Part shown: one piece after another, positions 1-10,919 of the stretch | Layout: every line of letters starts with the position of its first letter | Position numbering within the stretch: the first letter of the stretch is position 1 | Source: Ovis canadensis | Taxonomy: Eukaryota > Chordata > Mammalia > Artiodactyla > Bovidae | Direction: 5' to 3' | Length of the DNA stretch: 64,000 nt | Assembly: GCF_042477335.2 (NCBI RefSeq) | Contig: NC_091247.1 | Span: 223,658,001-223,722,000, forward strand | Notes under the pieces: model-generated | The model's input: only the letters and a program-made list of their open reading frames with translations | The model's database searches: none | What the model was told of the DNA's origin: nothing | Made by a program: the position numbers and the translations under genes

Positions 1-84
1 CAGTATTGCTTGCATTCTGCTCCCTTCTGCCCACCTCTGCGCCCAGGGCTTTCACGGAGATTCCTCTACTAGCCATTCATCCTC

Positions 85-205
85 CCCACGTTGATTGAAC
101 ACCTGTTGTGTGCCCGGCACTGTGTGAGGTGCAGGAGGTACCATGAGATAGGGCAGACATGGGCTTTGCCTCCGTGGAAGTTATAACCTAGTGAGGGAAA
201 GGCAT
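85..205 (+). repeat. Ancient mammalian interspersed repeat fragment
   Basis: Contains the phrase pattern of an old mammal-wide repeat: 'gattgaacacctgttgtgtg' followed by 'cccggcactgtgtgaggtgc'. It is degenerate and the family name is not resolved (L2/MIR-age). The same family appears to recur near 24994-25450. Confidence 0.45.
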
Positions 206-286
206 TAAACCACCAACCACTCAATAAATAAATGTCTGCTTACAATTGTGATGACGGCTATGAAGTAAAAGATGTGTCGTGCCACA

Positions 287-495
287 ACCATGTCAGTCAT
301 GTCCGACACTGCGACCCCACAGGCTGTAGCCCACCAGGCACCTCCGTCCATGGGATTTCCCAGGCAAGAATACCGGAGTGGGCTGCCATTCCCTCTTCCA
401 GGGGATCTTCCTGACCCAGGGATCGAACCCTGCATCTCTTTCATCTCTTGCTTTGGCAGGCAGATTCTTTACCACTGCACCACTTGGGAATCCCC
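287..495 (-). repeat. Bov-tA SINE
   Basis: The Bov-A body (gtcatgtccgac ... caggcaagaataccggagtggg) is followed by the reverse complement of the tRNA-Glu-like head, ending in a 'cacttgggaatcccc' terminus. The order is body then head on the + strand, so the element reads on the minus strand. Confidence 0.9.
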
Positions 496-1740
496 ATGAA
501 GAAAAAGTGCAGGGTACAGTGCAAACATCTAAAATGGGGGTGCCAGGCTGCAGAGGGGACCAGGGCTGTACTCAGAATCCACTGACTGACGTGGCAGCCG
601 TGACCTAACACTAGAATGGGGGTCACAGGCCCTGCGTGCAAGGCATGCCAGGCTAACAGATGGCTGGGTGGACTACGCTCCCCTGGGTTTTGCATGTCCA
701 GCACCCCCTCTGGTCTCTGCTCTCTGCTCCTTTTAGGAATTGTTGCTCCTGTTTCCAGGATCTCTGGGGGCCCCTCCTTTGTGGTAGGAGATGTCAGGTA
801 AACTGTGCTTTACTTTGGAGGGAAAATCATGACACATTCCGAACACCGGGCCCCAAACCTTTCCTGAGATGTCAGGCCTTTGTATTTTCGTGGCATTTGG
901 CTCACCCCTGTGGCATCTGCTCCTCTCCACTCTCCAGGCCCTAGCTCATGATGTCATCAACATAGCATGCTGTCTCGTGGGACGATGAAGTGTTCAAAGT
1001 CTGAGAATGGAAGAACCGTCAAAAGAGATAATGAAGTCCCGAGGCGAGATGGCAAAGGTGTGTCAATGACTCTGACAAATGAAAGCACGGTTTCTGATTT
1101 TTTTTTTTTTTTGCTTCTTGCAATACAGAAGATGGCATTTGCTAGATCAATAACTCCATCCTAGGTGTCAGGGACTGTATTTATTTTCCCCAGCAACGAT
1201 TCCACATCTGAAATAACAGCTGCAATTGGAGTCAACACATAATTGCGTTTACAGTAACCCACTGGCATCCTCTGACACCCATCTGCCTTCTCCACTGGCC
1301 ACGCTGAGAGCAGGGTGTGAGAAAATCACCATCCAGCCTGTTTAAAGGCCTTGATGACACCATCAATCTCTCCAGTCCCCCAGGGGTGCAGTATTGCTTT
1401 TGGCTTATCACTTTATGAGGAGGGATCTCCATTTGACTTCTGTCCTCATCAAATCCCTTACTCTGCCAATCCAGGAGCCAACACAGTAGTTCTGCCAATG
1501 GCTGGGGATACCTATTGCAGCTACAGATGCAGGGGCAGGGAAGCAGAAAGCTTTGGAGATCCATGGGGACTGTTTGGCAGTCAGCCTAGTCAAACTCAAT
1601 TTATTACCTGGAGAAGGATGTCCACATGCAGCATCCTATGCCAAAATAATAGAACTGAGTCATTGACATGCCCGTCAGTAGGGAAGCGGCTAACTAAACT
1701 CTGATATATACATGTAATATTAATAGGATCCACTTAAAGT
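496..1740. other. Intergenic, no gene recognised
   Basis: No coding or RNA feature is supported. A poly-T run lies at 1098-1113. Around 1300-1700 the sequence has the look of a very old repeat, with several short open frames, but I cannot assign a family. Confidence 0.5.
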
Positions 1741-1970
1741 ATTTCTTTATTTATTTGGCTGCACTGGGCCTTGGTCGGGGCACATAGGATCTTCGATCTC
1801 ACTGTGGCATGTGGGACATTTTTAGCTGTAGCATGTGGAATCTTTTTTTTTGATTGTGTCATGTGAACTCTTAGTTGTGACATGTGGAATCTAGTTCCCT
1901 GAATAGGGGTTGAACCCCTGGGTCCCTGCATTGGGAGAACATAGTCTTAGCCACTGGACCACCAGGGAAG
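1741..1970 (-). repeat. CHR-type SINE, short form
   Basis: Starts with the reversed A-rich tail (tttatttatttggctgcact) and ends at the reversed tRNA-like head 'ccactggaccaccagggaag'. A ggatccact motif occurs on both sides, at about 1727 and 1972, which fits a target-site duplication. Confidence 0.88.
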
Positions 1971-1983
1971 TGGATCCACTCCC

Positions 1984-3499
1984 TTCAGTTCAGTCGCTCA
2001 GTCGTGTCCGACTCTTGGCGACCCCATGAACTGCAGCACGCTAGGCCTCCCTGTCCATCACCAACTCCAGGAGTTCACTCAAACCCATGTCCATTGAGTC
2101 AATGATGCCATCCAACCATCTCATCCTCTGTCGTCCCCTTTTCCTCCTGCCCTCAATCTTTCCCAGCATCAGGGTCTTTTCAAATGAGTCAGCTCTTCAC
2201 ATCAGGTGGCCAAAGTATTGGAGTTTCAGCTTCAACATCAGTCCTTCCAATGAACACCCAGGACTGATCTCCTTTAGAATGGACTGGTTGGGTCTCCTTG
2301 CAGTCCAAGGGACTCTCAAGAGTCTTCTCCAACACCACAGTTCAAATGCATCAATTCTTTGGCGCTCAGCCTTCTTCACAGTCCAACTCTCACATCCATC
2401 CATGACCACTGGAAAAATCGTAGCCTTTACTAGATGGACCTTTGTTGACAAAGTAATGTCTCTGCTTTTTAATATGCTGTCTAGGTTGGTCATAACTTTC
2501 CTTCCAAGGAGTGTCTTTTAATTTCATGGCTGCAATCACCATCTGCAGTGATTTTGGAGCACAAAAAAATAAAGTCAGCCAGTTTCCACTGTTTTCCCAT
2601 CTATTTCCCATGAAGTGAAGGGACAGGATGCCATGATCTTCATTTTCTGAATGTTGAGTTTTAAGCCAACTTTTTCACTCTCCTCTTTCACTTTCATCAA
2701 GAGGTTCTTTAGTTCTTCTTCACTTTCTGCCATAAGGGTGGTGTCATCTGCATATCTGAGGTTATTGATATTTCTCCCGGCAATCTTAATTCCAGCTTGT
2801 GCTTCTTCCAGCCCGGCGTTTCTCATGATGTACTCTGCATATAAATTAAATAAGCAGGGTGACAATATACAGCCTTGACGTACTCCTTTTCTGATTTGAA
2901 ACCAGTCTGTTGTTCCATGCCCAGTTCTAACTGTTGCTTCCTGGCCTGCATACAGGTTTCTCAAGAGGCAGGTCATGTGGACTAGTATTCCCATCTCTCT
3001 CAGAATTTTCCAGTTTATTGTGATCCAAACAATGAAAGGCTTTGGCATAGTCAATGAAGCAGAAATAGATGTTTTTCTGGAACTCTCTTGCTTTTTCCAT
3101 GATCCAGCGGATGTTGGCAATTTGATCCCTGGTTCCTCTGCCTTTTCTAAATCCAGCTTGAATATCAGGAAGTTCTCGGTTCACATGTTGCTGAAGCCTG
3201 GCTTGGAGAATTTTGAGCATTACTTTACTAGCGTGTGAGATGAGTGCAATTGTGCAGTAATTTGAGCATTCTTTGGCATTGCCTTTCTTTGGGATTGGAA
3301 GAAAAACTGACCTTTTCCAGTCCTGTGGCCACTGTTGAGTTTTCCAAATTTGCTGACATGTTGAGTGTAGCACTTTCACAGCATCATCTTTTAGGATCTG
3401 AAATAGCTCAACTGGAATTCCATCACCTCCACTAGCTTGTTTGTAGTGATGCTTCCTAAGACCCACTTGACTTCACAGTCCAGGACGTCTGGCTCTACC
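1984..3499 (-). mobile_element. BovB LINE, 5'-truncated, decayed reverse transcriptase
   Basis: The 3' end of the element is at the left (tandem 'ttcag' motif, Bov-A-like tail) and the reverse transcriptase domain follows on the minus strand. Two overlapping minus frames, 2575-3120 and 2927-3466, carry the two halves of the RT, so a frameshift separates the fingers region (GGDGIPVELFQILKDD) from the palm. The palm keeps the catalytic YADD box at 2743-2754. About 1.5 kb of a roughly 3.2 kb element is present. It inserted next to the CHR element, and ggatcca motifs flank both. The copy is dead. Confidence 0.93.
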
Positions 3500-4212
3500 C
3501 CCTAGGATCCATTTAAAACAATGAATGTAATTTTTTTTTTTTATGGATATATGTTATATGCTGATGTGGAAGGAGCTTCAAGAGAAAAAAGCCAGGTGCA
3601 AAATTGTGTAGTATGACCTTTTTCTTTTCTTTTCTTTTTTTTTTTTAGTAAAAACAAAATAAAAGAAACATTGGCCATACTGGGGGAAGAAAAAAACAAC
3701 ACATCCATTTATTAGTTGATCCACCTTAACTCACACCCTGATCAGCAGAGCCGAGTGGGCTAAAGTCAGAGACCTGCTGACCAGACTTGAAGGGTTTTTT
3801 CAGATACACCAATCAAGGAGGAACTTAGTGGGTGGGCCGCTCATCTATCTGTGATCAATCAGTTACATCAGCCTCTGCAGGGCAATCATCTGGATAACTC
3901 CACTGGTCCCATCTATTATGATAACCATTCTATTACGATAACCATGCTCACTTTTCTCACTTGCTTTCTCCCACCCCAGGGTCTCACATCCCCGCAGAAA
4001 TAAGGAAGCCTTTTTCCCACCAGCAGCTCCCACCAAGGGCTGCTTAGTGGTGCTGCCACTCCTAAAGGTTTTCTCAAGGCCGTGGTTTTTGGGGGGATCA
4101 ACTTCTGGGTACCAAAGAGTGTCATGTCCATTACATTCGATTAGGGAGGGTGACTTTATTTTGAAGGCAACTGGGAGCCACTGAAGTGTTTTCAGCAGTA
4201 TAGGGTGATGCA
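3500..4212. other. Intergenic with poly-T tracts
   Basis: Two T-rich tracts (about 3530-3542 and 3622-3647) suggest remnants of retroposon tails. No gene is supported. Confidence 0.45.
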
Positions 4213-4351
4213 ATTTCTTTCTTTCTTTCTTTCTTTTTTCCTTGACTGTGCTGCACAGCTTGTAGGATCTTAGTACCCTGACTAGGGATCAAACCCGAGC
4301 CCAGGCAGCAAAAGCACCAAGTCCTAACCACTAGACTACTAGGGAAGTCCC
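4213..4351 (-). repeat. CHR-type SINE with (TTTC)n tail
   Basis: A TTTC microsatellite at 4214-4238 stands in for the tail. It is followed by 'gctgcacagcttgtaggatc' and a reversed tRNA-like head ending 'actactagggaagtccc'. Confidence 0.85.
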
Positions 4352-4577
4352 CTGGAAATGTCTATCTTCACAAGACTACTCCTGCTGTTCGGTGGGAGTA
4401 GAGTGGAAGGGGTGAGTCAGGAGAGAGGGGAACAAGTGTGAATCGATGCCACGACCCCAGTAAGACTTCAACACCCCTGGGCCTCTCATAGTGTCCCATG
4501 CCAGAGCAAACCCGGCCCCGAACCATTGCCTGGCCTCTGCCAGTAGGCTGCAGGCACTGAAGTGGGTTGCACAGTGG

Positions 4578-4596
4578 AAAAAAAAAAAAAAAAAAA
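4578..4596 (+). repeat. Poly-A run
   Basis: Nineteen uninterrupted A residues, possibly the tail of a degraded retroposon just upstream. Confidence 0.6.
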
Positions 4597-4867
4597 GACT
4601 TCAACACATGCAGACAGTGGTCAAGTCCTGGAAAGTACAGGGCAGGTGGGTGTCACCATGGGGGGCCCTGGGAGATATGGGGTCCCCTGCGTAAGGCATG
4701 GTGAGTGGGGGTACACGGATGGGAGGGGAAGGGTTCATTGCTATACTTAGGCTGAATCTACCTCATGACTGCGCTAGGAGGGGCAGGTCAAGAGTCAGAT
4801 GGCTTGGAGCAAAGTAGGTCAAAATTTCCATTCTCAGGAGGAGGTGATGAGCAGTATGGGTTCATCT

Positions 4868-5094
4868 GGGCTTCCCAGGTGGCGCTAGCGGTGAAGAACC
4901 CGCCTACCAATGCGGGAGATGTAAGAAACGCAGGTTCGATCCCTGGGTCGGGAAGATCCCCTGGTATGGCAACCCACTCCAGTATTCTTGCCTGGAGAAT
5001 CCCCAGGACAGAGGAGCCTGGTGGGTTACAGTCCACCGGGTTGCAAACAGTTGGACACAACTGAAGCATCTCAGCACGCACACAAGCACATATG
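4868..5094 (+). repeat. Bov-tA SINE
   Basis: Has a tRNA-Glu-like head (gggcttcccaggtggcgc, with B-box-like ggttcgatccctgg) and then the Bov-A body (cccactccagtattcttgcc), ending in an ACGCACACAAGCACA tail. There is a short deletion after the head. Confidence 0.9.
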
Positions 5095-5952
5095 GGCTCG
5101 TCCACTGCTACAAGTGACCAGATGCTACATTCCATGGGATCCCTGAGAAACCACATGAAGCGTGTCTCAGGAAAAGGGGGAAACAGGAAAAGCATCTTTC
5201 CATGTCTTCCACACTACACTGGCCAAGGGTTCACCCTAAGGAGTGAACTCTCTCTGTACTTCCAGGTCACTCCAGCATAGGCATTCCCCGGGGTCCCCTA
5301 GTCTAAGTTGTGACAGCCACAGAGAGGACTGGGGTTTAGGGTAGATAGTACGTGGTGCGGGCCTGGGACACAGCACAGTCAGGTCTTACCCTCACCTGTA
5401 CCTGAAACTGGTCAGAGACTGCAGAGCAGGGTCATTGTAGCAATGGATGGAATAAAAATTAGATGTGGCCGAGAGGACTTGAAGAGGTGCACGTCTATCC
5501 AGGAGGGATGCTCAGCTCTCAGTCACTAGCAGAAAGGAAATATGGTTTAAATTGATCATTTGTAATGGAATGGATGCTGAAGTTTCTACCTGAATGCTTC
5601 CTTAAAGAGAACATCCTTGACTCTCCTCTCTAAAGGACCCCAGTCACTCCCATCATCCCATTCGTTCCCTACCACACGAGTCATCTGCCATTGTGGACTG
5701 ACTGACTCAGCATTCACCCCCCTCCACTCCACCCCACCCCCAGAATGACAGGCCAGGAAGCTAAAGCCTTCTGTTCCAGGTCCCCTGGCTGCTCGGTCAT
5801 GGTTTAAATTTCTCCAGTCAGGCAGAGACATTTTCCCTGGCATGATTCCATAGCTGTTCTTTCATAAACACTTAAATCCCTTCATGATTAAGTTACCAGG
5901 ACTCATCTGGATTGAAGCCTTGAGCAGGATATCTTGTTTGCTTATTGGCTTG
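5095..5952. other. Intergenic, unassigned sequence
   Basis: No gene or well-defined repeat recognised on either strand. Confidence 0.4.
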
Positions 5953-6082
5953 TGCGTGCATGCTAAGTCGCTTCAGTCATGTCTGACTCTGTGCGATCCT
6001 ATGAACTGTAGCCCGCCAGGTTCTTCTGTCCATGGGATTTCCAGGCAAGAATACTGGAGTGGGTTGCCCTGGCCTCTTCTTG
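5953..6082 (-). repeat. Bov-A monomer SINE
   Basis: A single Bov-A unit with no tRNA head: 'gctaagtcgcttcagtcatg' through 'aatactggagtgggttgccc'. Confidence 0.85.
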
Positions 6083-6247
6083 TTGTCTGACTTATCTCTC
6101 CCCCAACTCTGTCACTGAAGCTCCTGGGTAAAAGTCACTCGTTTTTGTTTGTTTGTTTTTTTCTCCACTGCATCCGCAGAGCCTAACACAGTACCTGATA
6201 TAACAGGCTCAACCAGATTTCATCCAGATCTGCTGGATGAAATGGTG

Positions 6248-6269
6248 GACGGATGGATGGATGGATGGA
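6248..6269 (+). repeat. (GGAT)n microsatellite
   Basis: About five tandem GGAT/GATG units, ending in GGAGG. Confidence 0.75.
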
Positions 6270-6329
6270 GGTGGGAAGACTATGGCAGGTGAAAGAGGAG
6301 GAAACAGTAGGCTATCAAGCCCGTTTCCC

Positions 6330-7130
6330 CACCCTGTCAATTCTGAAATGCTCCAGGGCTGAGTCCTTGAATCTCCTTTCCAATCACCCTTACTTTAGGT
6401 CAACAATTTAACTTCATAGCTCCAGGCGTGACCTCTCCCTGGAACTTCTGACTCATATCCAAAACTACCCAACCTTTTCATGCAGATGTTAATAGACATC
6501 TCAAATGTAACATATCCAAACAGAACACTTGGTTTCTCCTCCAAATCATCTCCTCATACAGCCTTCCCAATCTCCCCTCTGCCAGGCATTTGGAGTCATC
6601 CCTGATACTTCTTTCTCCTGTATGTTTCTGGTTCAAACTTCAGCAGACCCTCGGGACTCTACATAATGTACAGACACTCGCCATTTCTCCTGACTCCCAT
6701 CTCCCCAATCTAAGATACCATCTTATTTCAATCGGATTATTGCAGTAGTCTTCTTTAAAAAAAAAAAAAAATTTCATTTGTTTATTTATTTTTAGCTGTG
6801 CTGGGTCTTCATTGCTGCGCAGGGTTTTCTCTGGTTGCGGCGGGTGGGGGCCACTCTTCGTTGTGCTGTGCAGGCTTCTCATTGTAGAGGCTTCTCTTGC
6901 TGCGGATCACAGGCTCTAGGGTGTGAGGGCTTCAGTAGTTGCGGTGCGCGGGCTTAGCTGCTCCACGGCATCTGGGATCTTCCTGGATCAGGAGTCAAAC
7001 CCTTGTCTCTTGCATTGGCAGGTGGATGCTCTACCCCAGGGAAGAGCCCCAGAGAAGCCCTGCAACAGTCTTCTCTATAGGGTGCTTCTGTCCCCCCGTG
7101 TCACATCTCCCTCGGTCACCTCTGACTCCA
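6330..7130 (+). repeat. Ancient interspersed repeat (L2-like), split by a CHR SINE
   Basis: The left part (6330-6755) and right part (7051-7130) read as one old repeat once the CHR SINE is removed. Shared site words 'cagtagtcttct' and 'caacagtcttct' flank the SINE and look like its target duplication. The family name is tentative. Confidence 0.45.
6757..7050 (-). repeat. CHR-type SINE, long form
   Basis: Reversed A-tail at 6757-6771, then the long CHR body (gctgtgctgggtcttcattg, cttctcttgctgcggatcac) and the reversed head ending 'ccccagggaagagcccc'. Confidence 0.88.
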
Positions 7131-7676
7131 GCTCCAGCTGCAGCAGACAGGTGTGTGCGGGCTTAACTGGTTTGGAGCCAATGTGTCTCGCCTCCAGCAC
7201 GCACCTTGCATCTGTTTGCTTTTCGCCCAGAAGCCTCTTGGCTCCTGCACGAGATTCACCTTGCACTGACAGCCTCTCACCTGAAGTGCGAGCTGCACAT
7301 CTTTTCGCTTTCTGCCGCATCTGATGCAGCAGGAGTCTGCTCCTCCCATGCACCCAGGACTGCAGTGTTAACACCCCAGTGGCAACACTCAGCCACTGGG
7401 GGTCAAGGCAACTGGGAAAAGGCAGACGATTCTGGGTAACAGTCCGTGCCCTTTTTAAGGATCCTGGTAAGTGCAAGCCCCCCTCGTCCACAGCAGCGAT
7501 GGCGATAAAGCACCTTCTCTGAGCTTTGTCTCCTTCCCTTCCTCGTCCTCACTTCCTCACGCCTGCGCCTGTGTCATCACTCGGAAACGCTGTGTACACA
7601 TGAGTGCTTGTCCCAGGACAATAACTGAGGCCTGACAGAATTTCCCGTTCTGCGGTTTCCACCTGCTACCCTCCCC
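7051..7676. other. Intergenic; several short ORFs on both strands, none credible
   Basis: GC-balanced sequence with open frames of up to 138 codons on the minus strand. They have no recognisable domain and overlap repeat-derived sequence, so I do not call a gene. Confidence 0.45.
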
Positions 7677-8107
7677 TTTGGGCTTCCCTGGTGGCTCTGC
7701 TGCTGCTGCTAAGTCGCTTCAGTCATGTCCGACTCTGTGAGACCCCATCGACGGCAGCCCGCCAGGCTCCCCCGTCCCTGGGATTCTCCAGGCAAGAATA
7801 CTGGAGTGGGTTGCCATTTCCTTCTCCAATGCATGAAAGTGAAAAGTGAAAGTGAAGTCACTCAATCATATCCAACTCTTAGCGACCCCATGGACTGCAG
7901 CCCACCAGGCTCCTCCATCCATGGGATTTTCCAGGCAAGAGTACTGAAGTGAGTTGCCATTTCCTTTTCCAGGGGATCTTCCTGACCCAGGGATGGGACC
8001 CATGTCTCCTGCATTGGCAGGTGGATTCTTTGCTACTGAGCCACCAGGGCTACAGTCCACGAGGTTGCAAAAGAGTCGGACACTACTGAGCGCACACAAG
8101 CACACAA
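7677..8107. repeat. Composite fold-back Bov-tA / dimeric Bov-A SINE
   Basis: A + strand Bov-tA head fragment (about 7680-7697) is followed by a minus-strand dimeric element: two Bov-A units joined by an 'aaagtgaaaagtgaaagtg' linker, then a reversed tRNA head ending at 8049. A + strand Bov-tA tail (gctacagtccacgaggttgc) follows, to 8107. The head at 7680 and the reversed head at 8038-8049 are complementary. A later SINE inserted into, or recombined with, an older Bov-tA. Confidence 0.75.
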
Positions 8108-8502
8108 TGTTTACTTAAATGTTGTTTCTTCTTTGTTTTGCACTGGAGCCAAGAGTTTCATCAGGGAGGAGGTGAGCTGACAGCTGGGTGGCCTTGCCCT
8201 CCTCCTGGTGGCCTAGCCAGAGACTGCCCTTTCTACTATGTACTTCTGCTTTGTCAGTAACTGTCTCAAGCAGGTGGTTTTGAGAGCCTTTTAAAAATAT
8301 CTTGATAACTGTTATTATTTTCCAGCACAAAGCAAACCATGCTTTTAAAAAAAGGAATTTGAACATTACAGCAGCTTTGAAAATGAAAGTCCTTCATAAA
8401 CTGCTCTTCCAAGTGTGGTACCTGGTTTGGCATCTCCTGGGAACCTGTCTGAAATGCAGAGTCTCGGGCCCCTCCCAGCCTGACCTGCCAAATCAGAATC
8501 TG
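8100..8502 (+). repeat. Left arm of a ~400-bp inverted duplication
   Basis: This segment reappears in reverse orientation at 25718-26120. Long stretches match, for example around 'gaatttgaacattacagcag' and 'tccaagtgtggtacctggtt'. By eye roughly nine bases in ten agree, with a ~20-bp extra block here and a ~30-bp extra block in the other arm. The inner ~85 bp resembles an old MER5A-type hAT fragment. A Bov-tA tail abuts the outer edge in both arms. MCHR1 lies between the arms. Confidence 0.85.
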
Positions 8503-8573
8503 GCAGCAGGATGCCTCTGCAGAGAATTCACTCAATGTTTTGCCCTCTTAGGCTGTTCCTCAGGATCTCTTTT

Positions 8574-8790
8574 GGGATTCCCGGGTGGCTCAGCAATAGA
8601 GAGTCTGCCTGCAATGCAGGAGTTGCAGGAGGCTTGGGTTCGATCCCTGAGCAGGGCAGATCCCCTGGAGGAGGGCATGGCAACCCACTCCAGTATTCTT
8701 GCCTGGAGAATCCCATGGACGGAGGAGCCTGGTGGACTACAGTCCATGGGGTCGCAAAGAGTTGGACATGACTGAAGTGACTGAGCAAGG
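8574..8790 (+). repeat. Bov-tA SINE
   Basis: Head 'gattcccgggtggctcagca', promoter-like ggttcgatccctgag, then the Bov-A body ending 'gttggacatgactgaagtga'. It sits about 800 bp upstream of the MCHR1 CpG-rich block. Confidence 0.92.
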
Positions 8791-9289
8791 ATCTCCTTGG
8801 GGGTCTTTGCTCTGAAATTTGTCTCAAGGAGTTCCAGGTAAACCCTCAAGGACCTCAGAGCATTTAGAAAACTAAAACCTCTATAAGCCTTGTCCCTGCT
8901 GATCCCAGGGGAGAAGGGAATTTGTCCTCTTCTGGTCCCAAGTCCCTGGGCATCACCAGCTCAGGGTGACCTGAGTCACCTCTGAGCACCAGCCAAACGG
9001 CTCAACAGCCAGCAGCTCCACAGCTTGGAATCCATGGGGCGCTGGGAAGGGGCCTTGGGTGGCCTGGAGGCAGGCATGGCAGTGGTCCAAGCCTTCCCTT
9101 CCCAAGCTCCCAGCACAGGCACCCCGGCCCCTGCCCAGCGGCCCAGGCCCGGGCTACCAGGGGTGAGGGGTCCGGCCAGGCTCCCTTCCTCCTCCACAGG
9201 GAGGCAGCCCATTGCCTCTGGAGAGACTGGAGCCTCACGGGTAGCCAGCAGCACCCCCGGTGGCACAGGAGACACGGCCCTAAGTGCAG
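8791..9289. other. MCHR1 5' flank, GC-rich, no repeat recognised
   Basis: GC content rises toward the receptor gene and no interspersed repeat is visible. It could contain proximal regulatory sequence, but I see no individual site I would defend. Confidence 0.4.
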
Positions 9290-9422
9290 GAGGGAAAGAA
9301 GCCCGGTCCCCGATGGGGTTGACCGGCCGGCTCGGCTCTGCCGGCAGTCGGAAGCCAGAGCTGCGGCGCAGGACCGAAGAGGTTAACGCGCATCTGCCTC
9401 CGAATGTTAATATGTCTAGGTG

Positions 9423-9596
9423 ATGTCAGTGGGAGCCGGGGAAGGAGGGAGGGGAGAGCGGTGGGGATCGCAGGCGGCGGAGACTGCCGGGCAGCCCGAG
9501 GAAGACCCCCCTTCCGGACTGCGGGGCTCCGGGAGCCCGGGCTTGGGACCCGCACGGGAGCCTGCGGCAGCCTGCGTGGGCGGACGAGCGAGCTAG
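9423..9596 (+). other. Upstream ORF in MCHR1 5' leader (57 codons)
   Basis: ATG at 9423 (G at -3, T at +4), stop TAG at 9594-9596, 19 bases before the receptor ATG. Its first five residues read MSVGA. From memory this matches the start of the longer human MCHR1 form annotated with an extra ~69 N-terminal residues. Here it is in a different frame from the receptor (9423 versus 9616), so no N-terminally extended receptor can be made from this ATG. The receptor's own frame is open back to a TGA at 9421-9423 but has no ATG in that stretch. Confidence 0.6.
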
Positions 9597-9615
9597 CACC
9601 CGCGGCGCCGGCGGG

Positions 9616-9697
9616 ATGGACCTGGAAGCCTCGCTGCTGCCCACCGGCCCCAATGCCAGCAACACCTCGGAGAGCCCGGATAACCTCACCTCGGCCG
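9616..9697 (+). CDS. MCHR1: MCHR1 coding exon 1
   Basis: Encodes residues 1-27 and the first base of codon 28 of melanin-concentrating hormone receptor 1, a plasma-membrane GPCR for the feeding and energy-balance peptide MCH. The sequence begins MDLEASLLPTGPNAS and carries three N-glycosylation sequons, at Asn13 (NAS), Asn16 (NTS) and Asn23 (NLT), as expected for the extracellular N-terminus. The start was chosen because it gives 353 residues, the length of the established human receptor, and because the ATG has G at -3 and G at +4. The exon ends at a GT donor (gccg|gtgaga), leaving a phase-1 junction. No in-frame upstream ATG exists before the TGA at 9421. The exon is too short to stand out as an ORF and was found by matching the known N-terminus. 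Confidence 0.95.
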
Positions 9698-10919
9698 GTG
9701 AGACGCGCTGGAGGGCGGGCCTCCCTCCTCTGCGCCGCCGAGGGTGGGAAACGGGAAGGTTTCACCTCTGAGCTAAACTGCTTGCGAAACTTTATGCCAG
9801 TTCTTGGGAATGAGATGGGCAGTCTGCCTTCCCGGAGGGCCAGGGGAGAAGGGGACTACGGGGAGGAAGGGGCCGAGGCAGAGGCATGCTAGGAAGTGGT
9901 CTCGGATGTTGCCAGCTGCGAGGGAGGCAGGGGAGGGCTGCTGAGGAGTTCCAAAAATGCTTTGCCGGAAAAATTCCAGGCTAGAAAAGCAAGAGAAACT
10001 GGAGGGCTGTATGTAGGGAGATGGCTGGAAGCTCACTCATTCACCCATCCCCTTGGGTTTTTCACTTGAACTACGTGATCTGGTGGGGTCTGAAACATCC
10101 TTACTGCCTCCTCCACGAAAGAGGCGTGGGAAGGAATAATTCCCAGAGACGCAAGGGGATTAACTTTGCTGGTGAAAGAGGCTTCCTGACATTTCCAGCG
10201 CTGAGATGCCCTGGGATTCTAGCTTTGAAGGGGAAGAGAAGGAAGAAAACAGAGGAAAGGTTTGCATGGAGAAAATTGTCGGGTGGCTGGGCTGCAGCAC
10301 ACAGTTCAGTCTAGTCACTCAGAAAGCCCAGGTTCAGAAGCTGGGACCCAGGAGAGGGGAGGGCTGTGGGCCTGATGGCCAAAAGCCTCCACGAGACAGT
10401 CACCCACAGAGATCCCCAGCAATCAACGCACGGCTTCCAACCAGCGACTCCTAAAATGAAATGAGCAGGGCTGCAAATAGGAAAGGAAGAAACACATGCT
10501 CGCGCCCACACATGCACAGACGTTCGTGTCCTGCTGGCTATTTCGATAATGTTTCCTGGTGGAGCCCCGAGGCCCACAGAACCGTTCTCTGCAGACAGCT
10601 GTGGTTCTTGACGCTGCGCCTTCTGAGAAAACGCAGGAGGCAAAGGGACTGGTCCTATAATGAACAGGTGGTGCAGGAGACTCTGGTGGGATTGAGCAGG
10701 GAGCCGGTGCAGGAGGGCACGGGGTTACGTTTAGCAGCCGTGTGGGCAGGGAGGATGGCAGGGAAGATTCCAGATGAAAGATGGGCCCTGAGCTGAAATG
10801 GCAGGTGGATGGAGAGGTGGGCAGGCGCATGGCTGGAGGCTGAGCATGCCAGTAGGAGTTCAGCCCTCGGAGAGCAGAGTCCGTGTCAAATGGTCGACCC
10901 TTGCTCCTTCTGTCCCCAG
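9698..10919 (+). other. MCHR1 intron 1 (1,222 bp, phase 1)
   Basis: Begins GTGAGA and ends with a pyrimidine-rich tract and CAG (gctccttctgtccccag). It interrupts Gly28 after its first base. The single intron after the short first coding exon fits the known two-exon MCHR1 structure. No interspersed repeat is obvious inside it, which is unusual for this repeat-dense window. Minus-strand ORFs here, including a 173-codon one, have no recognisable domain. Confidence 0.9.

Larger units (their letters stand above)
9290..9720 (+). promoter_or_regulatory. CpG-rich block at the MCHR1 5' end (probable promoter/CpG island)
   Basis: CG dinucleotides are dense here (ccggccggctcgg, ctgcggcgcagg, acccgcggcgccggcggg) and sparse in the surrounding repeat-rich DNA. 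The block spans the presumed 5' UTR, the start codon at 9616 and the exon 1 donor. No TATA box is evident. The transcription start was not located. Confidence 0.65.

Noticed and set aside
9404-9892. 162-codon + frame across MCHR1 exon 1
   Set aside because: It runs through the exon 1 donor into the intron and is in another frame from the receptor. It has no recognisable domain.
10883-10919. ATG at 10883 as the MCHR1 start
   Set aside because: It lies upstream of a good splice acceptor at 10918-10919. Using it would drop the conserved glycosylated N-terminus encoded by exon 1.
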